64,000 bases of DNA, from positions 1,178,001-1,242,000 of the forward strand of contig CAWHDH010000021.1 in the NCBI GenBank assembly GCA_963828075.1. Direction: 5' to 3'. A program made the position numbers and the translations under genes. Positions 26,037-33,675 of the stretch are shown here, piece after piece (the stretch's first letter is position 1; every line of letters starts with the position of its first letter). The notes beneath the pieces are model-generated. The model searched no databases. It saw nothing but the letters and a program-made list of their open reading frames with translations, and was not told where the DNA came from. Source of the DNA: JACCYI01 sp963828075 (GTDB taxonomy: Bacteria > Actinomycetota > Thermoleophilia > Solirubrobacterales > Solirubrobacteraceae).

Positions 26037-26097
26037 CGGATGGCTGTCCGGCCGGCGGAAGGGATGCGTCCTTTCTGTCAGCCGATCCAGCCATCCG
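26037..26097. promoter_or_regulatory. Spaced inverted repeat between divergent genes
   Basis: CGGATGGCTG (26037-26046) and CAGCCATCCG (26088-26097) are exact inverted repeats 41 bases apart in the 97-base gap between the divergent genes at 26017 and 26115. They could be two half-operators. Confidence 0.35.
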
Positions 26098-26114
26098 ATC
26101 CCCAAGGAGGGACC

Positions 26115-26489
26115 ATGACGAAGGCCCAGGAGGTCTTTCAGCGAGTCGAGGAGCTCGTGGCCGGAGGCGCGAGCAAGCCGGACGCCTTCAAGCAGCTGGC
26201 GGACGAGTACGGGCAACCCGTCAACTCGATTCGCGGCAGCTTCTACCAGGGCGCGAAGGCACAGACCGGCGAGAACGCCCCCAAGCGGACCCGCCGTCGC
26301 GAGACCACCCCGGAGGACGCGCTGGCCGACGCCCGCAAGGTGCTCTCGCGCGCGATCGAGCAGGTCGACGCCGAGGTCGAGGTAGCCAAGGCCCGCGCCG
26401 AGGAGGCCGTCGCCGAGCACAAGGCGCTGGCCGAAAGCGCCGCCGCCAGGAAGGAAGCGATCCAGGCCAGCCTTGACGCCCTCGCATAA
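26115..26489 (+). CDS. Small HTH-like/coiled-coil protein
   Basis: 124 residues. AAGGAGG (26104-26110) precedes ATG 26115. Residues 1-45 (KAQEVFQRVEELVAGGASKPDAFKQLADEYGQPVNSIRGSFYQGAK) resemble a helix-turn-helix with a YGxxxxSIRGSFY recognition segment; residues 60-124 are a coiled coil (KVLSRAIEQVDAEVEVAKARAEEAVAEH). Likely a DNA-binding protein of the element acting close to the integrase. The exact family is not known to me. Confidence 0.65.
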   Translation: MTKAQEVFQRVEELVAGGASKPDAFKQLADEYGQPVNSIRGSFYQGAKAQTGENAPKRTRRRETTPEDALADARKVLSRAIEQVDAEVEVAKARAEEAVAEHKALAESAAARKEAIQASLDALA

Positions 26490-26506
26490 GCACAAGCGTT
26501 AAGCAC

Positions 26507-26541
26507 GCGGACCGATCTAGCACTCCGCTGGATCGGTCCGC
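26507..26541. terminator. Hairpin downstream of the 26115 gene
   Basis: GCGGACCGATC (26507-26517) pairs exactly with GATCGGTCCGC (26531-26541), 11 bp around a 13-base loop. It is followed by TTGG rather than a T-run. It separates the small gene from the integrase and is probably a terminator. Confidence 0.5.
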
Positions 26542-26623
26542 TTGGCACTTCACACGTTGAACCAGCCGCCCAAGCGGCGGGACAATGACCAGAGAACTGG
26601 ACTAATGAGAAAGGAGGAAGAAG

Positions 26624-28381
26624 ATGGACAAAGACAAGACAGCGGTGATCTACCTGCGGGTTTCGACGGCCGCGCAGGTCAACAAGGCAATCGATCCTGA
26701 GGGCTACTCGATTCCCGCCCAGCGCGAGGCCTGCGAACTGCACGCGGAGCGGCTAGGAGCGGAGATCGCCGGCGAGTATGTCGAGCCGGGCCGCAGCGCC
26801 ACCACGATGAACCGTCCGGCGCTTCAGCGCCTCCTCGCGGATCTGCCGGGGAAGCGGCCGACCTACGTCATCGTCTACGACCTCTCCCGCATTGCCCGCG
26901 ATGAGCACGATGCCTTTTGGCTCCTTCGAGAGATCACTGGGGTTGGCGCGAAGCTTGAGAGCACTCAGGAGAAGATCGATGACACGCCGGTCGGCTACCT
27001 CATGTACTCGATCCTCTCCGGCTACAACGCGTTCCGCTCCCGCAACGACGGCGCCAAGGTCAAGGAAGGGCTCAGGCGCAAGTTCCTGGCTGGCGGGGCC
27101 GCCGGCCCAGCCCGGATCGGCTACAAGAATGCCAGGCGACATGTTGGCGGTCGCGAGGTCGCTGTCATCGAAGTCGATGACGACCGCGCCGATCTCGTGC
27201 GGCTCGCCTTCGATCTCTACGCCACGGGCAACTTCACGCTCTCGACGCTGACCGACGTCTTAGCCGAAAGCGGCCTGCGAACCCGCGAGACGCCGAAGCG
27301 TCCGAGCAAGCCAATGTCGCGCGCAAGCGTGCACCGAATGCTCGGCGACGACTTCTACGTCGGGACGGTCACCCACAACGGCACCAAGCTCCGCGGACTC
27401 CACGACGCGCTCATCGACGAGACGACCTTCGAGCGCGTCCAGAACGTATTGGCCGCCCACAAGCAGAGCGGAGACCGCTCGCATAAACACGAGCACTACC
27501 TGACCGGGGAGGTGTTCCGCTGTAACGACTGCGAGAAGCGCCTCGGGTACGGACGCCACCGCGGCCGCGGTGGCGTTTATGAGTACTTCTCCTGCCTCTC
27601 ACGGGTCCATCGGGGCGGCCGCTGCGGAGCGCCCTACCTCCGCGTCGGGGAGGTCGAGGAGGCCGTCGTGCGGTACCACCACACGATCACCTACACGGCC
27701 GAGGAGCAAGAACTGCTCCGTGACGAGATCCGCAGGTTCGCGACCCCGCGAGTTGATGCGGCGAAGAAGCAGGCCGCCATCCATGAGCGGCGCCTGCGTG
27801 AGCTGAAAGCTGAGCAGCAGAAGCTCGTTCAGCTCTCGTTCAAGGAGCTGATCGACGACGAGGTCTTGGCCGCCGAGCAAGAGCGAATCTCGGCGGAACG
27901 GGCGCAGGCGCGCAAGTGGAACGAAGCCGCCGTCCACGAGGTCCGCGAGATCATGTCGGCACTCGACGATGCGCTCGCTCTCGTGGACAAGACCGTTCCC
28001 TACGCGGTTTCCGAGCCAACCGAGCGGCGACTCATCAACCAGGCGACGCACGTGGTGCTGGCTCCATACCTGGAGATCGACGGGGATGGCGCCCGCACGA
28101 TCGCGATCCGCGGCGTACGCGACCCCTTCTACGTCGAGGCGGACCTGATCGTCGGCAAGACCCCGCCCGAGCTTGTCAACAGGGCCAACAGCGATCCGGA
28201 GCCCGGAAGGCCGACCCTGGCCCCGATTTCTCGGAGCCAGGGTTCGGACGAATCAAGACTGGCGGAGAGGGAGGGATTCGAACCCTCGGACGAGGGGAAA
28301 CCCCGTCACACGATTTCCAGTCGTGCCCGTTCAGCCGCTCCGGCACCTCTCCGAGCGGGGCACAGCGTACACGCGCGCTAG
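26624..28381 (+). CDS. Large serine recombinase (integrase) of the element
   Basis: 585 residues as read. The N-terminal resolvase domain has IYLRVST with nucleophile Ser14 and the YDLSRIARDEHD block; the recombinase domain follows (about 165-265); a zinc ribbon (CNDCEKRLGYG, then SCLSRVHRGGRCG) and a long coiled coil (about 375-430) complete the large-serine-recombinase layout. AAGGAGG lies 7 bases before the ATG. The open frame continues across the antisense of the tRNA-Ser, so the last 50 or so residues are read from host DNA and the original C-terminus may have been different. It would integrate and, with a directionality factor, excise the element. Confidence 0.9.
   Translation: MDKDKTAVIYLRVSTAAQVNKAIDPEGYSIPAQREACELHAERLGAEIAGEYVEPGRSATTMNRPALQRLLADLPGKRPTYVIVYDLSRIARDEHDAFWLLREITGVGAKLESTQEKIDDTPVGYLMYSILSGYNAFRSRNDGAKVKEGLRRKFLAGGAAGPARIGYKNARRHVGGREVAVIEVDDDRADLVRLAFDLYATGNFTLSTLTDVLAESGLRTRETPKRPSKPMSRASVHRMLGDDFYVGTVTHNGTKLRGLHDALIDETTFERVQNVLAAHKQSGDRSHKHEHYLTGEVFRCNDCEKRLGYGRHRGRGGVYEYFSCLSRVHRGGRCGAPYLRVGEVEEAVVRYHHTITYTAEEQELLRDEIRRFATPRVDAAKKQAAIHERRLRELKAEQQKLVQLSFKELIDDEVLAAEQERISAERAQARKWNEAAVHEVREIMSALDDALALVDKTVPYAVSEPTERRLINQATHVVLAPYLEIDGDGARTIAIRGVRDPFYVEADLIVGKTPPELVNRANSDPEPGRPTLAPISRSQGSDESRLAEREGFEPSDEGKPRHTISSRARSAAPAPLRAGHSVHAR
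28211..28270. other. Probable attachment-site junction at the tRNA-Ser 3' end
   Basis: The integrase 3' end meets the tRNA-Ser 3' end here. A near-perfect hairpin (28214-28221 with 28236-28243, continued inside by 28223-28226 with 28231-28234) stands directly beside the tRNA. Large serine recombinase sites are imperfect inverted repeats, so this may be part of the site; it could also terminate the integrase transcript. The other junction was not found. Confidence 0.4.
28263..28352 (-). tRNA. tRNA-Ser (anticodon GGA)
   Basis: 90 nt without CCA. The acceptor stem GGAGAGG (28352-28346) pairs with CCTCTCC (28270-28264), discriminator G. The anticodon arm CACGA-CTGGAAA-TCGTG gives anticodon GGA. 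A long variable arm (GACGGGGTTTCCCCTCGTC) and a GGGTTCGAATCCC T-arm identify a class II serine tRNA. The genome continues with CCA (28262-28260). It is the apparent insertion target of the element to its left. Confidence 0.95.
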
Positions 28382-29575
28382 TCAGATCTGCCAGGCGCCC
28401 TCGACCAGCACCGGGACCCGCTTCCCGCCGCCCGACGAGCCCGAGATCCGCAGCTCCGGCGAGCCGATCATGAAGTCGATGTGAATCTCGGATCCGTTGG
28501 AGCGGGCCGGGTCGCGCAGCAGGAACGGGAAGCCCTGACCGAGCGCGATGTGGCTCGCGGCGTTCTCGTCGAGCAGCGTGTCGTAGAAGATCGTGTCGAG
28601 CGCGCCGATCCGGCCCTGGCCGTCGACCAGCGCGACCTCGCCGAGGCGGGCGGCGCCCTCGTCGGTCTTGGTGATCGTCTGCAGGGTCTCGGCGCCGGTC
28701 TCGGCCTGCAGATCGACGACCCGGCCGCCTTCGAAGCGCACCTCGAGGCCGCGCACGACGGTCCCGTCGGTGAGCACGAGCGGCGTGGTCGAGCGCACGC
28801 GGCCCTCCGTCCGCTCCGGGTCGGGAGTGGTGAAGACCTCCTCGGTGGGGAGGTTCGGCATGTGCGGCAGCCCGTCGACCGTCTCGAACGACGCCGCCTG
28901 CCACTCGGCGCCGGGCAGCAGCCCGACGGTCAGGTCCGTCCCGTCCCCCTCGTAGTGCAGCGCGTCGAACCCGAGCTCGGTCAGGCGCGTGGCGGCGCCG
29001 ACGAGCACGTCGCGGCGCTCGTGCCAGGCGGCGATCGGGTCGGGCTCGTCGAGCCGGCAGACGTGGTTGATCTGCTCCCACAGCTTGGCCAGCGCGGCGT
29101 CGGGCTCGAGGTCGGGGTGGACCAGCTCCGCCCACGCCGGCGTCGGGCACGGGCCGATGCTCCAGTTCGTCGTCCGCTCGTTGACGACCTGGCCGGACTC
29201 CTTGACCGCGGGCAGCCGGTCACGGCCGGTGCGGACGGGGTCGAGGTCGGCGAGCAGGCCGGGAGCGACGGGACCCGAGAGCGCGATCCGCGACGCCCGG
29301 CAATCGCCGAGCGCCAGGATGCGCTTCCCGTACCACTCGGGGACGAAGTCGAGCGTCTCCTCGGGCGCGTGCTCGATGCGGGCGCGCTTGACCCATGGAT
29401 CGAACCAGTGGACGTCGACGAACTTCGCCCCTCGCTTGTAGGCGCTCGCCGCGATCGCGCGGACGAGGTACTCCTTGCCGGGCTCGCAGCCGACGGCGAC
29501 GACCTGGCCCGGTTGCACGTTGGCGCCGAAGCCGACGATCAGCTCCGCGAGGCGCTCGACGGTGGCGTCGTCCAT
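28382..29575 (-). CDS. M29-family aminopeptidase
   Basis: 397 residues, full length for AmpS/PepS-type metallo-aminopeptidases. The opening LAELIVGFGANVQPGQVVAVGCEP, the HWFDPWVKRARIEHAP block, the central NLPTEEVFTTPDPERTEGRV with its metal-binding Glu, HIALGQGFPF and the C-terminal HIDFMIGS are the conserved family blocks. It removes N-terminal residues from peptides in the cytosol using two divalent metals. The first chromosomal protein gene beyond the element, reading toward the tRNA-Ser. Confidence 0.9.
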   Translation of the reverse strand: MDDATVERLAELIVGFGANVQPGQVVAVGCEPGKEYLVRAIAASAYKRGAKFVDVHWFDPWVKRARIEHAPEETLDFVPEWYGKRILALGDCRASRIALSGPVAPGLLADLDPVRTGRDRLPAVKESGQVVNERTTNWSIGPCPTPAWAELVHPDLEPDAALAKLWEQINHVCRLDEPDPIAAWHERRDVLVGAATRLTELGFDALHYEGDGTDLTVGLLPGAEWQAASFETVDGLPHMPNLPTEEVFTTPDPERTEGRVRSTTPLVLTDGTVVRGLEVRFEGGRVVDLQAETGAETLQTITKTDEGAARLGEVALVDGQGRIGALDTIFYDTLLDENAASHIALGQGFPFLLRDPARSNGSEIHIDFMIGSPELRISGSSGGGKRVPVLVEGAWQI

Positions 29576-29585
29576 GCCCGCGAGA

Positions 29586-30503
29586 CTAATCCAGTGGCTG
29601 TCGCTCGCGCCGCGCGGCCATCGCCGCGGCGCCGCCCGGGCCGACCGGCTGCGACGCCTCTTCGACCCCGAGGCGCGCGATCTCGCGCTGCGCGATCTCG
29701 TCGGCCTCGGCGCCCCAGCGCTTCGCCTGCATCTCGGTGAGTGGCTGCAGGACGTCGCGCAGCGTGAAGACGACCCGGATCCAGCCCGGGAAGAACACGC
29801 GCCGCGCCCGGCGCTCCATCCCGGCGACGACCGCCTCGGCGGCGTCCGCGACCGGATAGGTCTTCGCGAGCGGCCCCTTGAGCTTGCCGCGCATCGTGGC
29901 GCCGCCCTCGGTGGCGTCCGCGCCGCGGACCATGTCCGTGTCGATCCACGAGAAGTAGGCGCACCCCACGCCCACGCCGAGATGCGCGACCTCGCCCCGC
30001 AGCGAATTCGAGAACGCCTCGACGGCGGCCTTGGTGGCGCAGTAGGCGGCCATCCCCGGCGCGTGCGAGGCGGCGGCCAGCGAGGCGACGGACAGGACGT
30101 AGCCGCGCCGCTCGATCACGTGCGGAAGGCACGCGCGGACCGTGCGCCAGACGCCGAGCAGGTTGATGTCGATCGTGCGGTCGAACACCGCGGGGTCGAT
30201 CGAGCGGACCATCCCCATCGGCGCGATGCCCGCGTTGGCGAAGACGACGTCGATCCCGCCGAAATGCTCCGCCGCCGCATCGACGGCCTCCTGCAGGGCC
30301 TCGGCGTCGCTGACGTCGGCGACGAACGGCGCCGAGCCGGGGCACTCCGCCGCCACGTCGGCGAGCGCGTCGGCGTCGATGTCGAGCAGCGCGACGCGCG
30401 CGCCGCGAGCCGCGAGCCGGCGCGACACCTCGGCGCCGATGCCGCGGGCGCCGCCGGTGACGAGGACGACGCGACCGTCGAGGTTCCAGGGGGCGGGGGG
30501 CAT
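29586..30503 (-). CDS. Short-chain dehydrogenase/reductase
   Basis: 305 residues. Rossmann fold with TGGARGIG (16-23), an acidic LDID after strand 2 (suggesting NAD rather than NADP), NAG (90-92), catalytic Ser141, Tyr154 and Lys158 (YCATK). The extra C-terminal 60 residues (FFPGWIRVVFTLRDVLQPL) may be membrane-associated, as in steroid or retinol-type SDRs. The substrate cannot be told from sequence. It lies 10 bases upstream of the aminopeptidase gene on the same strand, so the two may be cotranscribed. Confidence 0.88.
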   Translation of the reverse strand: MPPAPWNLDGRVVLVTGGARGIGAEVSRRLAARGARVALLDIDADALADVAAECPGSAPFVADVSDAEALQEAVDAAAEHFGGIDVVFANAGIAPMGMVRSIDPAVFDRTIDINLLGVWRTVRACLPHVIERRGYVLSVASLAAASHAPGMAAYCATKAAVEAFSNSLRGEVAHLGVGVGCAYFSWIDTDMVRGADATEGGATMRGKLKGPLAKTYPVADAAEAVVAGMERRARRVFFPGWIRVVFTLRDVLQPLTEMQAKRWGAEADEIAQREIARLGVEEASQPVGPGGAAAMAARRERQPLD

Positions 30504-30534
30504 CGGTCGATCCTACCTGCCGGTAGCGCCTCGA

Positions 30535-30965
30535 TGCGGGTACCGGCTGCTGTTCGGCGCCCGGATCGGTGAGGGCGGCGATGTCGTCGATGTCCTGCGG
30601 CCCGCCGGCTGCCTGCTTCATGCGGATCAGGTCGTCACGTCCCGCGACTCGAAAGCTGACTCCGGCGAGCTCGACGACGAGCGCTCGCGCGCGAAGATCC
30701 GCATAGGGAACTCCTCCTGGCACCTCGTTGGAGCAGTCCAAGCCCCCGGCATCGGTCGTGAGCGTGAGGTTCACACCGTTGGCCAGCGTGCGGGCATCCA
30801 GTTCGATCCCGAACACGTGGGCGTCGACGCCCCAGAGCTCGGCGTTGAGCTCGCGCAATCCCGCTGCCAGACGCGCCAGATTTCGACCATCCGTCGCCGC
30901 GACGATGTCGATGTCTCGGGTGTTGCGGGGATGACCGTGGGCGATCACCGCCACGCACCAAGGCG
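30535..30965 (-). pseudogene. Fragment of an AbiEii-like nucleotidyltransferase
   Basis: The minus-strand frame encodes VAVIAHGHPRNTRDIDIVA and, further on, VSFRVAGRDDLIRMKQAAGGPQDIDDI, the start and end blocks of the nucleotidyltransferases found as toxin or AbiEii-like proteins. The usual start with its hydrophobic VVIGG strand is missing, no start codon with a ribosome site is visible, and the frame has no stop before it enters the SDR gene. It is therefore a degraded remnant. Confidence 0.6.
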
Positions 30966-31084
30966 GTATATGCGCTCTGGGCTCGACGATCGCACCTTGG
31001 TCCTCGTCGGCGGCGCTGCTTCGTTCGTTCTGGTGGAGAGTCTCGTCCGGCTTGGATGAGCGGAGCCTCGCGCCGCCTTGGGCG

Positions 31085-31639
31085 TTAGCGGCTCGCCTGG
31101 AGCATGGGGTGCGTGAGCCCGTGCTCGGCGCACAGCGCCGGAACGCTCTCGGGCCGCAGCTCGAGCCCGTAGCGGGCCGCGCCGTCTGCCATCTGTTGCG
31201 GATCGAAGTCCGGCGAGGCCATCGCGGCCGCCATCTCATCGAAACAGTGCTCGAATCCGCCGGGGGAGATGATCTCGAGGATCCGGCACGGCCGATCGCC
31301 GGCGTTCCAGAACGTGTGCCACTGGTGGCGTGGCTTGAATACGAGGTCTCCGGCTTCGGCGTAGACCACATGGTCACCGAGCCGGGCGCCCATCCGCCCT
31401 TCCAGGACGTAGCTGTACTCGTCCTCGCGCGAGTGCTTGTGCAGCGGCGCCACCAGACCGCGCGGCGGAATCGGGTGCTCGACGAGCGAGAACCCACCGC
31501 CCGTCTCCTCGCTCCAGGCCATGAACCGCACCCCAGCGGATTGGATGTCGACGAGTTTGCCGTCGGCCGGGCCGATCTTCCGAGGGCCGCGCGAGCCATC
31601 AAAGCGCTGATCGGTCGACGGTTGGGAGAGAGCTGGCAC
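31085..31639 (-). CDS. Cupin-domain protein
   Basis: 184 residues. The cupin core (about 55-125) contains PLHKHSREDEYSYVLEGRMGARLGDHVVYAEAGDLVFKPRHQWHTFWNAG, with cupin motif 1 (H-x-H...E...G) and motif 2 (PxxxxHTFWN). It probably binds a metal and could be an isomerase, oxygenase or sensor; the sequence does not say which. Divergent from the TetR gene 85 bases away, so it is a likely target of that repressor. Confidence 0.85.
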   Translation of the reverse strand: MPALSQPSTDQRFDGSRGPRKIGPADGKLVDIQSAGVRFMAWSEETGGGFSLVEHPIPPRGLVAPLHKHSREDEYSYVLEGRMGARLGDHVVYAEAGDLVFKPRHQWHTFWNAGDRPCRILEIISPGGFEHCFDEMAAAMASPDFDPQQMADGAARYGLELRPESVPALCAEHGLTHPMLQASR

Positions 31640-31724
31640 CTTGACGCCCTTTCAATAATGATGCAACAATACTGTGCGCGAAACTACCAGCGACCGCCCG
31701 GTCTGTCAACATTCACGCACACCC

Positions 31725-32375
31725 ATGACGGCTCAAACACGGCAGACAGCCCCGCGGCCGTACCGCAAACGCAAGCGAGCGGTGTCGGAGCTCGAGACCC
31801 GCCAGCGGATCACCGAGGCCGCAGTCGCCCTGCACCAGACCGTCGGTCCCGCGCGCACCAGCGTGAAGGCGATCGCCGAGCGGGCCGGGGTCGACCGCGC
31901 GACCGTCTACCGGCACTTCCCCGACGAGCAAGCGCTGTTCAACGCCTGCACCGGCCACTACTACGCGCGCCACCCGATGCCCGACCCCAGCCGCTGGGCG
32001 GCGATCACAGACCCTGACGAGCGTCTGCACGCAGCGCTCGCCGATCTCTACAGGTGGTACGGCGAGACCGAGGAGATGCTTGCCACCGGGATCCGCGACA
32101 TCGAACACGTGCCCGCTGGATCACGCGAGGCGTTCCTCGGATACTTCCAGACCGTCCATACGGTGCTCATGGCCGGCCGTCGCGGGCGCGGCCGCACACG
32201 ACTGCGGACCGCCGCAGCAATCGGCCACGCAATCAACTTCCACACCTGGCACTCGCTCGTGCGCGAGCAGCAACTGAACGACGACGAGGCCATCACGCTC
32301 ATGGCGGCGACCGTCAACGCAGCAGCCCAGCCGACTCCCGGTCCACCCCGCCAAACCGGGCTACCTCCATCGTGA
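31725..32375 (+). CDS. TetR-family regulator
   Basis: 216 residues from ATG 31725. The N-terminal helix-turn-helix (TRQRITEAAVALHQTVGPARTSVKAIAERAGVDRATVYRHFPDEQALFNAC) is standard TetR; the all-helical C-terminus (90-200) would bind a ligand and dimerise. The gap to the divergent cupin gene is AT-rich (CAATAATGATGCAACAAT at about 31654-31671), a likely promoter/operator zone. Regulation of itself and the cupin gene is inferred. Confidence 0.85.
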   Translation: MTAQTRQTAPRPYRKRKRAVSELETRQRITEAAVALHQTVGPARTSVKAIAERAGVDRATVYRHFPDEQALFNACTGHYYARHPMPDPSRWAAITDPDERLHAALADLYRWYGETEEMLATGIRDIEHVPAGSREAFLGYFQTVHTVLMAGRRGRGRTRLRTAAAIGHAINFHTWHSLVREQQLNDDEAITLMAATVNAAAQPTPGPPRQTGLPPS

Positions 32376-32390
32376 CACTAGGAACGGCCA

Positions 32391-32481
<91 letters not shown>

Positions 32482-32504
32482 GAGCGGGGTCAAACGGTAG
32501 CGCC

Positions 32505-33068
32505 TCAGCCGAAGCCTGCTAGGTCGAGCCCCATGACCGCGCGCTCGCCCGGGACCCACCCCAGCTCGGCGCGCGCCAGCTCCTGCCAGCCCCGGCGGTC
32601 GTACATGCGGCGGGCGGCCGAGCCGTCGCCGTGGGTGACGAGCCACGCCCGGGGGGCGTCGACGCGCTCCATCAGCGTCGCGTAGAGGCTGCCGCCGATC
32701 CCCTGCCCCTGCGCCTCGGGGACGACGGCGAACCAGCAGAACGCGAACTGGCCGAGGATCCATTCGCTCGCCGCGCCGGGGCCGACCGCGCGCAGCAGTC
32801 GTGCCCACCAGGCGCCCTCGGGCGACACCCGCGGCGTGTCGTAGCCGTAGACGATGCCGATCGGCGTGCCTCGCTCGTCGCGGGCCACGAACGCATCGAA
32901 GCCCGGCCGCCGCGAGTCCCGGTCCACCAGGGCTCCGAACGCGTGCGCCTCGGCCTGGGACTCGGCGTAGGGCGGCGGCGAGAACGCGGCGTAGTAGAGC
33001 GCCTCGAGCGCGCCCCGCTCGGCGCGGGCCGCCTCGGGGCGCAGTGGCTCGATGACGTGGACTCCCAT
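32505..33068 (-). CDS. GNAT-family N-acetyltransferase
   Basis: 187 residues from ATG 33068. The acetyl-CoA loop is FAVVPEAQGQGIGGSLYATLM (Q-x-x-G-x-G/A pattern), with a preceding strand GQFAFCWFAVVP and a C-terminal RMYDRRGWQELAR typical of GNATs. The N-terminal half (30-70) is substrate-specific and not recognisable. It follows tadA on the same strand and may be cotranscribed. Confidence 0.85.
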   Translation of the reverse strand: MGVHVIEPLRPEAARAERGALEALYYAAFSPPPYAESQAEAHAFGALVDRDSRRPGFDAFVARDERGTPIGIVYGYDTPRVSPEGAWWARLLRAVGPGAASEWILGQFAFCWFAVVPEAQGQGIGGSLYATLMERVDAPRAWLVTHGDGSAARRMYDRRGWQELARAELGWVPGERAVMGLDLAGFG

Positions 33069-33093
33069 GCGGTGGCGACGGTAGCCAACCTCC

Positions 33094-33567
33094 CTACCCA
33101 CGACGGCGGCGCGCCCCGAAGAACCCGACCAGCAACTCGGCGCACTCGGCGGCGAGCACCCCGCCCTCGACCTCGGGGCGGTGGTTCAGCCGCGGCTCGG
33201 CGAGGACGTCGAGGACGCTCCCGGCGGCGCCCGCCTTCGGGTCGGTCGCCCCGTAGACGACGCGCGGCACGCGCGCGAGGACGATCGCCCCGGCGCACAT
33301 CGCGCAGGGCTCGAGCGTGACGTAGAGCACGGTGTCGAGCAGCCGCCAGGAGCCCAGCGCGCCCGCCGCGGCACGGATGGCCACGGTCTCGGCGTGGGCG
33401 GTGGGATCGCCGTGCAGCTCGCGCTCGTTGCGCCCGGTCGCAATCACCTCTCCAGCCAGGGTCACGACGGCGCCGACGGGCACGTCGTCGTGCTCGAGGG
33501 CGCGGCGCGCCTCCTCGATGGCCAGGCGCATGAAATGTTCGTCTGTAAGTGGGGAGGTGACTCTCAT
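33094..33567 (-). CDS. tadA: tRNA-specific adenosine deaminase TadA
   Basis: 157 residues. The zinc site is HAETVAI (His and catalytic Glu) and TLEPCAMCAGAI (two Cys ligands), with MRLAIEEARRAL at the start and the conserved R-N-E block NERELHGD. It converts adenosine 34 of tRNA-Arg(ACG) to inosine, an essential step in decoding. Placement close to a tRNA-Ser gene is common in bacteria. Confidence 0.9.
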   Translation of the reverse strand: MRVTSPLTDEHFMRLAIEEARRALEHDDVPVGAVVTLAGEVIATGRNERELHGDPTAHAETVAIRAAAGALGSWRLLDTVLYVTLEPCAMCAGAIVLARVPRVVYGATDPKAGAAGSVLDVLAEPRLNHRPEVEGGVLAAECAELLVGFFGARRRRG

Positions 33568-33675
33568 GTAACGGTTGGGGCTTGTGGCGATACTTCAGGC
33601 CTCTCATCATGTTGTACGCGTGGGGACTGGCCAGGCGCCCCCCCGACGCCTCGACTCTCCCCCGTTTCCTCTCGA

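Larger units (their letters stand above)
1..28262. mobile_element. Integrated genetic element / defence island (left end not seen)
   Basis: The stretch up to the 3' end of the tRNA-Ser at 28263 contains only accessory functions: retron-like RT, Thoeris, type I R-M, an IS3 element, conjugation-type genes and a large serine integrase next to the tRNA. No housekeeping gene was recognised here, whereas the sequence to the right is ordinary chromosome. I infer one element (or nested elements) inserted at the tRNA 3' end. I could not find a second copy of the tRNA 3' end to the left, so the other attachment site is outside the window or too diverged to see by eye. The left defence genes could belong to a separate older island. 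Confidence 0.5.

Noticed and set aside
29539..31602. 687-codon minus-strand frame spanning the SDR and cupin genes
   Set aside because: It is an accident of GC-rich reading through two real genes in other frames; only the 30535-30965 portion has a recognisable nucleotidyltransferase remnant.
32482..33675. SRP (4.5S) RNA gene near tadA and tRNA-Ser, a common arrangement
   Set aside because: The conserved apical loop with GGAAGG/GGAGCAGCC could not be found on either strand in this stretch.
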